A stretch of 9,076 bases of DNA from Methanobacteriota archaeon (GTDB lineage: Archaea; Halobacteriota; Methanosarcinia; Methanosarcinales; Methanosarcinaceae), in contig JAUPKV010000037.1 of NCBI GenBank assembly GCA_030837265.1, positions 1 through 9,076 on the forward strand, given 5' to 3'. This document shows, piece by piece, positions 1-6,289 of the stretch. Made by a program: the position numbers and the translations under genes. How positions within the stretch are numbered: position 1 is the stretch's first letter; each line of letters begins with the position of its first letter. The notes under the pieces were generated by a model. The model saw nothing but the letters and a program-made list of their open reading frames with translations. It searched no databases and was not told the DNA's origin.

Positions 1-25
1 AATCTTTCTATATAAAAATAATCAT

Positions 26-42
26 ATAATTGTTACAATTAT
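26..42. promoter_or_regulatory. 17-bp perfect palindrome beside a TATA-like box
   Basis: ATAATTGT, one central T, then ACAATTAT: two exact 8-base arms. A TATA-like run (TATATAAAAA) lies just to the left at 9-18. Read to the right, the palindrome would cover the start-site region of a promoter. Read to the left, it would lie upstream of a TATA box serving a gene outside the window. No gene is visible on the plus strand downstream, so the leftward reading is slightly favoured. The sequence is AT-rich, so a chance palindrome cannot be excluded. Confidence 0.3.
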
Positions 43-88
43 TCTAGGATAAAAACGAATTTAAATAAATAATCATGATATATATAGG

Positions 89-155
89 CAGGTCGACAAC
101 CTATCCATAAACAATTTTACACCTACATTTAACAAACCAATCCTCTGTCGACCTG
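89..155. repeat. 10-bp inverted repeat abutting the protease stop codon
   Basis: CAGGTCGACA at 89-98 is matched exactly by its reverse complement TGTCGACCTG at 146-155, with 47 bases between. The right arm touches the stop codon (156-158) of the minus-strand protease gene, so the repeat lies in that gene's 3' untranslated region. The palindromic GTCGAC core inflates the match somewhat. It could be an mRNA 3'-end structure or paired protein sites; no T-run typical of a terminator follows directly. Confidence 0.35.
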
Positions 156-842
156 TTATCCTTTTCTCCTGTCAAGTAGCCAGCTTACAGTGAGGAAGAT
201 AACTGCAGCAAAAATCATGTAACCTGCTATCATCAAAGGACTGTTATCCTCAAGGAATGAATTTAAGTTATTTTGCTGTTTGTAATCCGGGTACATAATA
301 TCATTTTTGTCATTGCTGTGTTCCAGTCCCAGGGCATGTCCTAATTCATGTTTTGCAAGGATAAGCATTGTACTGTCGTCATACTGGATCCAGTTCGCTT
401 CTTTATAATCTCCAACCCCAAGTACCATATCTACGTGTTCGAATCGCATATTCTCAATTGTTGGGGTTGTATAGCCTCCAACTCCGGCAGGAGCACTTAG
501 ATTTTTCTCAAGATTGTCGACCCACGTTATCCTGATATCAGCTTTCTCCGAATCTACAATTTTAAACATGGGAGTGTAGTTTAATTTTCCATTTCCCCCT
601 TTTTCCCAGTAATTAAGAGCTTTTTCTATCTGTACGTAATAATCGGGATTATAATGGGGCGGCAAATTTTTGTTATCTATATATACCGCGATTGGAGAAT
701 GATCCCATGGATACTCTAAAGTTTTGGGATATATATTATCAGAGTCTCCAGAGGCAACGGGCAAAATAGGTGCCACCAGCAGTAACAAAAAGAATAATCC
801 TATTCCATACACACCTTTCCGATTAATTTCAATTAGATTCAT
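156..842 (-). CDS. membrane-anchored matrixin-like zinc metalloprotease
   Basis: A 228-residue protein predicted to cleave proteins outside the cytoplasmic membrane. Residues 10-31 form a hydrophobic signal or anchor segment. The catalytic domain follows, with the metzincin zinc motif HELGHALGLEH at 165-175 (zinc ligands H165, H169, H175; general base E166) and a Met-turn in DIMYP at 181-185 (M183). A second hydrophobic segment at about 203-223 ends in a positive DRRKG tail, so the protease domain should face outward with the C-terminus in the cytoplasm. The zinc motif matches the matrixin (M10) type. There is no cysteine at all, so no cysteine-switch propeptide. The ATG at 842 has GGGGAG five bases upstream. 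The gene is divergent from the PhoU-type regulator. Substrate is unknown; the family call is firm, the anchoring is inferred from hydrophobicity. Confidence 0.85.
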   Translation of the reverse strand: MNLIEINRKGVYGIGLFFLLLLVAPILPVASGDSDNIYPKTLEYPWDHSPIAVYIDNKNLPPHYNPDYYVQIEKALNYWEKGGNGKLNYTPMFKIVDSEKADIRITWVDNLEKNLSAPAGVGGYTTPTIENMRFEHVDMVLGVGDYKEANWIQYDDSTMLILAKHELGHALGLEHSNDKNDIMYPDYKQQNNLNSFLEDNSPLMIAGYMIFAAVIFLTVSWLLDRRKG

Positions 843-847
843 GTAAT

Positions 848-853
848 CTCCCC
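848..853 (-). promoter_or_regulatory. ribosome binding site of the metalloprotease
   Basis: On the minus strand the sequence reads GGGGAG, then ATTAC, then ATG at 842. The spacing of five bases supports the chosen start. Confidence 0.6.
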
Positions 854-941
854 GGACCTTATTTGTTTGACCCCTAAAACCGATTTAATAGTATTACCAT
901 ATCGCATAAAATACTTCTCGGCGTCCCAATTTTTTAGAAAC

Positions 942-968
942 TTTTATCTATTTTAATTGTCTATATAG
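942..968 (+). promoter_or_regulatory. candidate TATA elements for the PhoU-type regulator
   Basis: Two TATA-like stretches precede the regulator: TTTTATCTA at 942-950 and CTATATAG at 961-968. Archaeal spacing would put transcription starts near 972 or 990, giving a short leader that contains the Shine-Dalgarno sequence at 995-1000. Which one is used cannot be decided from sequence. Confidence 0.4.
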
Positions 969-989
969 ACCCTATTAGTTAATTAGGGT
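969..989. promoter_or_regulatory. possible operator: 6-bp inverted repeat at the predicted transcription start
   Basis: ACCCTA at 969-974 and TAGGGT at 984-989 are exact inverted copies around a 9-base spacer. The element sits between the TATA candidates and the Shine-Dalgarno sequence of the AbrB-PhoU gene, where a bound repressor would block initiation. Because the gene itself encodes a DNA-binding domain, autoregulation is possible but is inference only. Confidence 0.3.
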
Positions 990-994
990 GCTTC

Positions 995-1000
995 AGGAGG
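995..1000 (+). promoter_or_regulatory. strong Shine-Dalgarno that decides an ATT start
   Basis: AGGAGG followed by seven bases (ATTATTT... spacing 1001-1007) and then ATT at 1008. The GTG at 1059 has no such sequence before it. An in-frame stop (TAG, 984-986) limits the reading frame, and no ATG, GTG or TTG occurs in frame between that stop and 1059. The ribosome binding site therefore points to the ATT codon. Confidence 0.7.
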
Positions 1001-1007
1001 ATTATTT

Positions 1008-2012
1008 ATTACTAAGGATAAAAGAAAGGTTCAATTTACCGGGAATTCTACCTTTATTGTGTCTCTCCCCATAAAGTGGGTAAGGGATATAGGGCTTGAA
1101 GCAGGAGATACACTTAATCTTACACCCATGCCTAATAAAACTCTATTAATCTCTTCATGTGTGGGCTCAAAAGAGCGTGCTGCACCAAAAGCTACGATTG
1201 AATACAGTCACTCGGATAGTGCCGAAAGCAACTTAAGAGTTCTTATTTCCCATTATCTTGTGGGCTATGATACTATCAGGTTGACTACTAAAAAGGGTTT
1301 TAGCGCTACCGACCGAAAGTTCATCAAGGATTCAGTGCGTCAGAAAATGATAGGCCTTGAACTTGTTGAAGAATCCCGAAATGAGCTGGTTTTTCAATGC
1401 CTGCTTAATTACAATGACCTTCCCCTTAGTCGAGTAATTAAAAATATGTACGGCCTTGTGCTTTCTATGCTTGAAGATTCTATAGCTGCGCTTCGGGACC
1501 ACAATATGGAAATTGCCGAAGATATCATCCAGAGAGATGACGATGTGGATCGTTTCTATTTCCTTTCTGTCCGCCAGCTCAACGCCGCAATTGAGGACAT
1601 CGAACTCTATGAAGTGATAGGAATCCGGAATCCGCAAGAATCTCTTGAGTACAGGCTCATTACTAAAATCATTGAGCGCATCGGAGACCATGCAGTCAGA
1701 ATAGCTGTAAATGTCCTGAAAATGAGTTCCGGGATTGACTCTGAAGACCCGATATTCAAAATGGCTGAACTCTCCCACAAAGTTTTCGAAAGCTCTATGA
1801 ATGTTATGACTGAAGAAGACCTCCTGATCATAAACAAATTGGTTGTTGAAGCTAAAAAAATCTCTCAGTTCGGAGTTTCTCTGGAGTCACGTGAGTTTGG
1901 AGTCCAGAATAACATTGAACTCAGTATGGTTCTGGAAAGTCTCCGCAGGGTAGCCGAATACAGCGGAGATATTGCAGAAATTGCAATTAATATGAATGTA
2001 AAGATTGTCTGA
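1008..2012 (+). CDS. PhoU-family regulator with N-terminal AbrB-type DNA-binding domain
   Basis: From the ATT at 1008 the protein has 334 residues. Residues about 5-48 form a SpoVT/AbrB-like swapped-hairpin DNA-binding domain (RKVQFTGNSTFIVSLP, then a W-V-R-x-x-G-L-x-x-G-D pattern). Starting at GTG 1059 would cut off its first strand, RKVQFTGNS. The rest is PhoU-like helical bundle with two family signatures: ERIGDHA at 223-229 and the equivalent RVAEYSGDIAE at 314-324. An acidic RDDDVDR stretch lies near 176-182. PhoU proteins sense or relay phosphate status and bind metal clusters; archaeal AbrB-PhoU fusions are thought to act directly on DNA. No pst transporter genes are next to it, so the regulon is unknown. 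It is divergent from the protease gene. Function class is secure, target is not. Confidence 0.85.
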   Translation: MTKDKRKVQFTGNSTFIVSLPIKWVRDIGLEAGDTLNLTPMPNKTLLISSCVGSKERAAPKATIEYSHSDSAESNLRVLISHYLVGYDTIRLTTKKGFSATDRKFIKDSVRQKMIGLELVEESRNELVFQCLLNYNDLPLSRVIKNMYGLVLSMLEDSIAALRDHNMEIAEDIIQRDDDVDRFYFLSVRQLNAAIEDIELYEVIGIRNPQESLEYRLITKIIERIGDHAVRIAVNVLKMSSGIDSEDPIFKMAELSHKVFESSMNVMTEEDLLIINKLVVEAKKISQFGVSLESREFGVQNNIELSMVLESLRRVAEYSGDIAEIAINMNVKIV

Positions 2013-2424
2013 AGCTGAGTATCACAGTAATCAAAAGAGGGATGTATAAAATTAAATTCCCGAATAACTTCATTTTGTGTTTTCTTTGCCTAAACGGCTT
2101 TATGGGTCAGTATTCAATTTTTCAATCGGTTTTACGTTCATTGTACTTACTAATTTTTTTCTAGAAAAATTTCCTGTATACTAGCAGATCAGCCTATAAT
2201 CTAGATTAAAAAGATTTAAAAACTAAATACAGTCTCAACTTTTACAATTTGTAATTAACATTTTGAAGATTTTCCATTGGAACTAAAGGGGTATTTTTGA
2301 ACACGTAAAGATTCGAATAATAGAAAACTGGCGTGACGGTTTTTAAGGTTTATATCGCATCTGTTCAAAATCTTAATTTCTTATTGAACTTGGGCTCATA
2401 ATGATCAATCTCAAATCTGATCAG
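2013..2424. other. non-coding spacer between convergent genes
   Basis: This 412-base spacer separates the 3' ends of the PhoU-type regulator (+) and the PHP gene (-). It is AT-rich with no convincing reading frame. It holds a T-run (2154-2160) followed by the palindrome TTTTTCTAGAAAAA, a short inverted repeat GTTCAA/TTGAAC at about 2364-2390, and paired TGATCA palindromes at 2402-2407 and 2418-2423 just after the PHP stop codon. These are plausible 3'-end signals. Its length is generous for a convergent spacer, but I see no RNA gene. Confidence 0.5.
2154..2170 (+). terminator. T-run and palindrome, likely terminator of the PhoU-type gene
   Basis: Seven consecutive T residues (2154-2160) lead into CTAGAAAAATTT. 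Archaeal RNA polymerase terminates at T-rich tracts with or without a hairpin. It lies about 140 bases after the stop codon, so the assignment is tentative. Confidence 0.35.
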
Positions 2425-3108
2425 TTAAATTCTCTTTAAAAATTTCCCCAGCCTTTTCTTTAGTTTCCGCTTTACACTTCCCGACATCTGCTCCAAAATA
2501 ACGGTCGTTGGCGTATTTTTCCCTGCAGGCGCTACTTTTCCTTCCCTGATTGCTGTGAGCACGGCTTCCAGGGTGTTTTCGGAGGCGTCAATTTCGGTAT
2601 AGGCCTGCCCTACCATTTCAGCAATGTGGGAGTCGCTTCCTGCAACTCCCGGGATTCCGAGCCGGTTTGCCTCAATTTCAGCTTTACGGTTTGCGTCGTT
2701 AAAGAGGCAGCGAGAATTGAAAACTTCGACTGCATTGATATCAAGCCCTTCAAAATCTCCTATCCCATGAGAACTTTGCTTATAGGGATGAGGGATGATA
2801 ACCACGCCTCCAAGCTGTCTGGCTTTTTCAATCGTTTCCTCCGGGCTCAGAAGAGGCTCTATGTTCTTCCTGGCTCCCAGGACAAGTATATGTCCTTTTG
2901 ACGAAGATACCTCTACTCCCGGGATGACCGTGATTTTGAGGCCAAGTTCCCTGGCTCTTTTTTCGCAGGCCAGCCCCCCTTCGATGGTATCATGGTCGCA
3001 AAGCGCAAAACCGTCCAGTCCTCTTTCCAGGGCGACATTAAGAATCTCATCAAGAGACGCTTTACTGTCCTTTGAATACCGGGAATGTACGTGAAGATCG
3101 AATTTCAT
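2425..3108 (-). CDS. PHP-domain metal-dependent phosphoesterase
   Basis: A 227-residue PHP-family protein, expected to hydrolyse phosphoester bonds using a cluster of divalent metals in the cytoplasm. The motifs run in order: DLHVHS (H6, H8) with D14, CDHDTIEG (D38, H39, D40), IPGVEVSS (E66), IIPHPY (H107), and GSDSH (D159, H161). These are the expected metal ligands and all are present. The length matches the stand-alone PHP phosphoesterases related to YciV/TrpH (RNase AM type), but the substrate cannot be read from sequence. The C-terminus is strongly basic (KRKLKKRLGKFLKR), which could help nucleic-acid binding. The frame stays open to 3216, but I choose the ATG at 3108 because the domain starts there and a TATA box lies about 30 bases upstream. 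It is monocistronic. Confidence 0.85.
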   Translation of the reverse strand: MKFDLHVHSRYSKDSKASLDEILNVALERGLDGFALCDHDTIEGGLACEKRARELGLKITVIPGVEVSSSKGHILVLGARKNIEPLLSPEETIEKARQLGGVVIIPHPYKQSSHGIGDFEGLDINAVEVFNSRCLFNDANRKAEIEANRLGIPGVAGSDSHIAEMVGQAYTEIDASENTLEAVLTAIREGKVAPAGKNTPTTVILEQMSGSVKRKLKKRLGKFLKRI

Positions 3109-3132
3109 GCTAGTACGAAAATGGTAAGTGAA

Positions 3133-3142
3133 TTTATATAAA
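3133..3142 (-). promoter_or_regulatory. TATA box of the PHP gene (leaderless-type)
   Basis: On the minus strand the sequence is TTTATATAAA, centred about 30 bases before the ATG at 3108. With usual archaeal spacing transcription would begin within a few bases of the ATG. No Shine-Dalgarno sequence precedes the ATG, which fits a leaderless mRNA. Confidence 0.55.
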
Positions 3143-3193
3143 GAAACGTGAAAGAAAAAGGGATGATCTAGAAAAAGGGTATAAACAATGAAT

Positions 3194-3343
3194 TGCGAAC
3201 GGGCAGGGCATAGCAAAAATCTGGTCTAGGGGTATATTTAGGATATTAGGTAGGAGGGTCTGATGTCTGTTTCTTAAGTAGACACCCGTTCGCATACATA
3301 CAAACGACTTTTGAATATAAATACCTTTCGTACTTATGCGAAC
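3194..3343. repeat. three copies of TGCGAAC in alternating orientation
   Basis: Copies lie at 3194-3200 (+), 3288-3294 (-, as GTTCGCA) and 3337-3343 (+). Copies 1 and 2 extend to an exact 10-base inverted pair (TGCGAACGGG at 3194-3203, CCCGTTCGCA at 3285-3294). Copies 2 and 3 extend to an exact 9-base inverted pair (GTTCGCATA at 3288-3296, TATGCGAAC at 3335-3343), or 12 of 14 bases (3288-3301 and 3330-3343). The 28 bases between copies 2 and 3 contain a TATA-like ATATAAATA at about 3316-3324. The arrangement suggests regulator sites flanking a promoter upstream of the PHP gene. Confidence 0.5.
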
Positions 3344-3418
3344 AGTAAGTAACTATATAGATAACTTTCTGACAAAAGGGTGCCGGAAAACACTTGAGAA
3401 TATTCAGACTGCTTTTAT

Positions 3419-3481
3419 AAAAAAGAAATTAGTTTTATTCTTCTGATAAAGTTTTTTAATGAGAAAAAGCTGGAAAAACTT
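3419..3481 (-). terminator. hairpin plus T-run after hflX
   Basis: AAGTTTTT at 3449-3456 and AAAAACTT at 3474-3481 form an exact 8-base stem with a 17-base loop. On the minus strand it is followed by a run of six T residues at 3419-3424. It lies 27 bases after the hflX stop codon, fitting the end of the endA-hflX operon transcript. Confidence 0.45.
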
Positions 3482-3507
3482 CCGGATTTGTGACTTCTAT
3501 TCGGAGT

Positions 3508-4818
3508 TTATTCAGTTATCGGAGTATTACCCAGGGTCTCTTCATTTTTTATCAAAGCCTGCGCCCTTTTAATGATCTCTGTCCTGGCTTCGTAATCCAC
3601 ATTGATCTTATCTCCATACTCAACCCTGTGCACTATTCCTTCTTCGTACAACCAGGAGAGAATTGACATACCTCTTTCCGAATTAGGCAGAGAAAGGGAA
3701 CAGGAAGACCAGGGCGGCAGATGCTTTATGATCTCGGCTTTAAGCTCATTGATTCCGGTTCCTGTTTTTGCTGAGACGAAAACCGGATTGGGAGTCATGT
3801 ATCCTATTAGTTCCATTATAGTGCAAAGTTCGGATTCTTCAAGCAGATCGGTCTTGTTGAGCACAGTAATGATAGGGACTCCCTTGATGCGGTCCCAGAG
3901 AGTATCGTGAGCAGTAGATAGTTTTTGCAGGATTGTATCGGGCTTTTCACTTACGTCGACGGCAAGGAGGATGAGGTCCGAGAGAAAAATCTCATTCAGC
4001 GTGGATTTGAAGGCGTCGACCAGCCAGTGTGGGAGGTCTTCGATAAATCCTACGGTGTCTGTCAGAAGGGCTTTTCTTCCTCCAAGGTCAAGCGCACGGG
4101 TCAAGGGCACAAGTGTTGTAAAGAGCATGTCCTTTACCTCGACACTCTCATTTACAATAGCATTGAATAAAGTGCTTTTTCCTGCATTTGTGTATCCTGC
4201 GAGGGAAATTATTGAGAAGCCTTTCCTGTGCCTGAAAGCTCTCAGGGATTCATTGTCCTTTTCTGCAGATTCAAGTTCCTGTTCAATTCTTGAGATCCTT
4301 TTCTTCAAGTCCTGTTCATAGGACTCCTCATAATCCCCAAGCCCCATGAAGCCTGGCCTTTCCTCCTTTGTAAGGAGGGAGACAACAGCTCTTGCTCTTG
4401 GCACTTCGTACTTTAGTCTTGCCAGTTCTACCTGGAGCCTGGAGCGGTGGGTGGTTGCTCTCTTTGCAAAAATCTCAAGGATCAACTGGAATTTATCGAT
4501 AACCTGGCACCCGCACATTTCCGAAATATTGAAGAGCTGTATGGTAGAAAGCTTGTTGTAGAAAATTGCCTTTTCCGCACCTGTGATTCTCACAAGTTCG
4601 GCAAGTTCCTCTATCTTTCCTCTCCCTAGCTGGTACTTGGAGTCAGGAAACCTGGTCTGAGTAAGTTCTTCAACCGGCAGATAACCTGCGGCTCTTGCAA
4701 GTTCCTTCAATTCCTGGAAAAGGTATTGCTCACGTTCTGGGTCGGAATTCGGACTGGTTCTTTTAACGAGAATAACCCTGTTCTCGTTCTCGGATGTTAT
4801 TTCTGCTGGAATTTTCAT
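3508..4818 (-). CDS. hflX: GTPase HflX
   Basis: A 436-residue HflX-family GTPase. These enzymes bind the large ribosomal subunit; bacterial forms split stalled or stress-damaged ribosomes. The N-terminal HflX domain shows GRGKIEEL at 66-73 and LQVELARLKYEVPRA at 128-142, followed by a long helical linker (about 160-198). The G domain has the P-loop GYTNAGKST at 208-216, G3 DTVGF at 254-258, G4 NKTD at 321-324 and G5 SAK at 349-351, all intact. A C-terminal extension runs from about 385 to 436. Its ATG overlaps the stop codon of the upstream gene by ATGA, so the two are translationally coupled. It is the last gene of the operon starting with endA, linking tRNA maturation with a ribosome factor. 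The identification is firm; the archaeal role is inferred from bacterial work. Confidence 0.95.
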   Translation of the reverse strand: MKIPAEITSENENRVILVKRTSPNSDPEREQYLFQELKELARAAGYLPVEELTQTRFPDSKYQLGRGKIEELAELVRITGAEKAIFYNKLSTIQLFNISEMCGCQVIDKFQLILEIFAKRATTHRSRLQVELARLKYEVPRARAVVSLLTKEERPGFMGLGDYEESYEQDLKKRISRIEQELESAEKDNESLRAFRHRKGFSIISLAGYTNAGKSTLFNAIVNESVEVKDMLFTTLVPLTRALDLGGRKALLTDTVGFIEDLPHWLVDAFKSTLNEIFLSDLILLAVDVSEKPDTILQKLSTAHDTLWDRIKGVPIITVLNKTDLLEESELCTIMELIGYMTPNPVFVSAKTGTGINELKAEIIKHLPPWSSCSLSLPNSERGMSILSWLYEEGIVHRVEYGDKINVDYEARTEIIKRAQALIKNEETLGNTPITE

Positions 4819-5210
4819 GCCTCGATTTTCAATTCGTTAATTAATAAGTTGCGAGCACTTAAAGAAATATGGTGCGCAAGTTCGATTCCCCTTCTCTCCG
4901 CAATGGAATCCTGGAATTTGAAAGGCTTTGAAAACATGCTTTCCAGCACCCAGATGGGTCGATTGTACATATCCCCTTTTTCTGTCACAATAGTCCCCTC
5001 AAAAGAGAGCTGGTCAGATGTATCTTCAATCAGCTGTACGATATCCAACAGGCTGGGATCTCTTTTAAGCCACAAAGGTTGGATCTTGATCTGTTTGACC
5101 TTCTCAATATGATTAGCGGAGACGGTGAGGGCTACTGCTGCACAGACCATGTAATAACCCCCTTTAATCCGGTGCCTACCAGAGATATCCACTGCAATAA
5201 TGTCCCACAT
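4815..5210 (-). CDS. conserved archaeal protein, probably DUF2209, RNase H-like N-terminus
   Basis: A 131-residue soluble protein without signal peptide or membrane segment. It opens with MWDIIAVDISGRHRIKGGYY, an aspartate on a first beta strand (D8) followed by a small turn and a second strand, which resembles the start of RNase H-like folds. I recognise it as probably the archaeal DUF2209 family, whose function is not established. A weakly conserved acidic set (D8, E62, D67, E72) might be catalytic, but this is speculation. The gene lies 17 bases after endA and overlaps hflX by four bases, so it is certainly co-transcribed with them. The context suggests an RNA- or ribosome-related role. 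Start ATG at 5210; only a weak GTGA-type ribosome site precedes it. Confidence 0.75.
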   Translation of the reverse strand: MWDIIAVDISGRHRIKGGYYMVCAAVALTVSANHIEKVKQIKIQPLWLKRDPSLLDIVQLIEDTSDQLSFEGTIVTEKGDMYNRPIWVLESMFSKPFKFQDSIAERRGIELAHHISLSARNLLINELKIEA

Positions 5211-5227
5211 ATTTCACACTTCAAAGG

Positions 5228-6289
5228 TCACATTTTAACTCTGCTTATATCAAGATACTCTATCATTTCTCCGTTCTCGATTGCAAAAAGCATTGTCTTC
5301 CGCACACTGTTTGCAAGTCTGACAGCTCCTGACATAACCGGAAGCCTGAATTCAAAATCTGCTGGTATGGTGTTTACAAGGTATTCTGAGTGCGGGATTT
5401 TTTCAATTGATTCTACTTTCTTATAAACTCTGAAATGTGTTCCGAATTTAAAACCTGTTTTAACTACGTGCCCTGAATCTCTGAGGTTTTTATATACACC
5501 ATACTTCCTTAGAAAAGAACTCTCAATCTTTAAGGCTGCTTCTATGAACTCATCAAAGGAAAATACCTTGCCGTCCCTGGCCTGAATCGTTACTATGCCT
5601 TTAGATAAAAGGTATAGAGATTCAACCAGGGAAAGCTGCAACCTTTCGGAGTCAAGCATTTTTCCGTAGAATCCTCTTAAATAAAGAGTTTCTGACGCCT
5701 GAGGATTCCAGGTTATCACCCTATCTTCAAGGAAAGTCGCATCGGTCCTTACAGCAGGATAAGGTTCAGACATTTCTCCTTTGGGAATTGTAGTTTTAAT
5801 CTCATAGAATGTGAGGTCACTTTCTTCGTCCACTACTGCAAGGATAAATTGTTTATGCACGTTTTCTGCGGAATTAACCGAGTCTTGCAAGAATTTCGCA
5901 GAAAGCAGCTGCCTTTCAGACTGTACATGAACAAAAATTGTCGATGAAGTTTTTCCGGGATGACTACCTCTGGGGTATACCCTGAAATCCGCAGCTGAAG
6001 GCTGTACATAGTAGCCTCTCTCCTTAAGGTCTTTATATACTATGTATTTTAACTCAAAATTGGGCTGCCTCAAAGAAGCCTGTTCGAAAAATGTCTTGAA
6101 ATCAAGTATTTTGCCTTCAAGCTCGATTTCGAGCTTTCCTCTCGACAGCAGGAACGCAGCTTCAACAAGCGAGAGTTCGAGACCTTCCACTTTTGGACGC
6201 CCGAAATAACTTGTTTTGTACAGTTCAGTTACCGCTGCCTTACTGGCGAGAACGCGGTCTTTTTTAAGTTGTGCTCTCAATAGTTTCAC
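5228..6289 (-). CDS. endA: tRNA-splicing endonuclease, tandem-repeat (alpha2) type
   Basis: A 353-residue enzyme that cuts introns out of precursor tRNA at bulge-helix-bulge structures. Two homologous halves are visible: LELSLVEAAFLLSRGKLEI near 37-55 and LQLSLVESLYLLSKGIVTI near 217-235, then KYIVYKDLKERGY (81-93) and KYGVYKNLRDSGH (262-274). This is the fused euryarchaeal form that works as a homodimer. The C-terminal half carries the catalytic triad: Y289 (FRVY), H300 (PHSEYLV) and K331 (SVRKTM), with the 11- and 31-residue spacing expected. The N-terminal half keeps Y105 but lacks a matching lysine and is structural. The start is uncertain. The frame can begin at GTG 6289, or at TTG 6280, which has AGGTGA (6286-6291) five bases before it. 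It heads the operon with the DUF2209-like gene and hflX. Confidence 0.93.
   Translation of the reverse strand: MKLLRAQLKKDRVLASKAAVTELYKTSYFGRPKVEGLELSLVEAAFLLSRGKLEIELEGKILDFKTFFEQASLRQPNFELKYIVYKDLKERGYYVQPSAADFRVYPRGSHPGKTSSTIFVHVQSERQLLSAKFLQDSVNSAENVHKQFILAVVDEESDLTFYEIKTTIPKGEMSEPYPAVRTDATFLEDRVITWNPQASETLYLRGFYGKMLDSERLQLSLVESLYLLSKGIVTIQARDGKVFSFDEFIEAALKIESSFLRKYGVYKNLRDSGHVVKTGFKFGTHFRVYKKVESIEKIPHSEYLVNTIPADFEFRLPVMSGAVRLANSVRKTMLFAIENGEMIEYLDISRVKM

Larger units (their letters stand above)
3109..3507. other. 399-base spacer upstream of the PHP gene and downstream of hflX
   Basis: It holds the PHP promoter, the TGCGAAC repeats and the hflX 3'-end signals. A Shine-Dalgarno-like AGGAGGG at about 3252-3258 precedes an ATG, but that frame stops after four codons. 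No real gene was found on either strand. Confidence 0.5.

Noticed and set aside
1332..1837. Minus-strand frames opposite the PhoU-type gene
   Set aside because: They lie antisense to a well-supported domain protein and show no family motifs of their own.
3109..3216. 36-residue N-terminal extension of the PHP protein
   Set aside because: The added residues are not PHP-like, and the TATA box at 3133-3142 lies within this stretch, so transcription should begin after it.
3252..3277. AGGAGGG followed by ATG on the plus strand
   Set aside because: The reading frame ends after four codons (TAA), and no continuation is seen; most likely chance.
4870..4895. tRNA T-loop-like sequence AAGTTCGATTCCCC
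   Set aside because: No flanking T-stem, acceptor stem or anticodon arm, and it lies antisense inside the DUF2209-like coding region.
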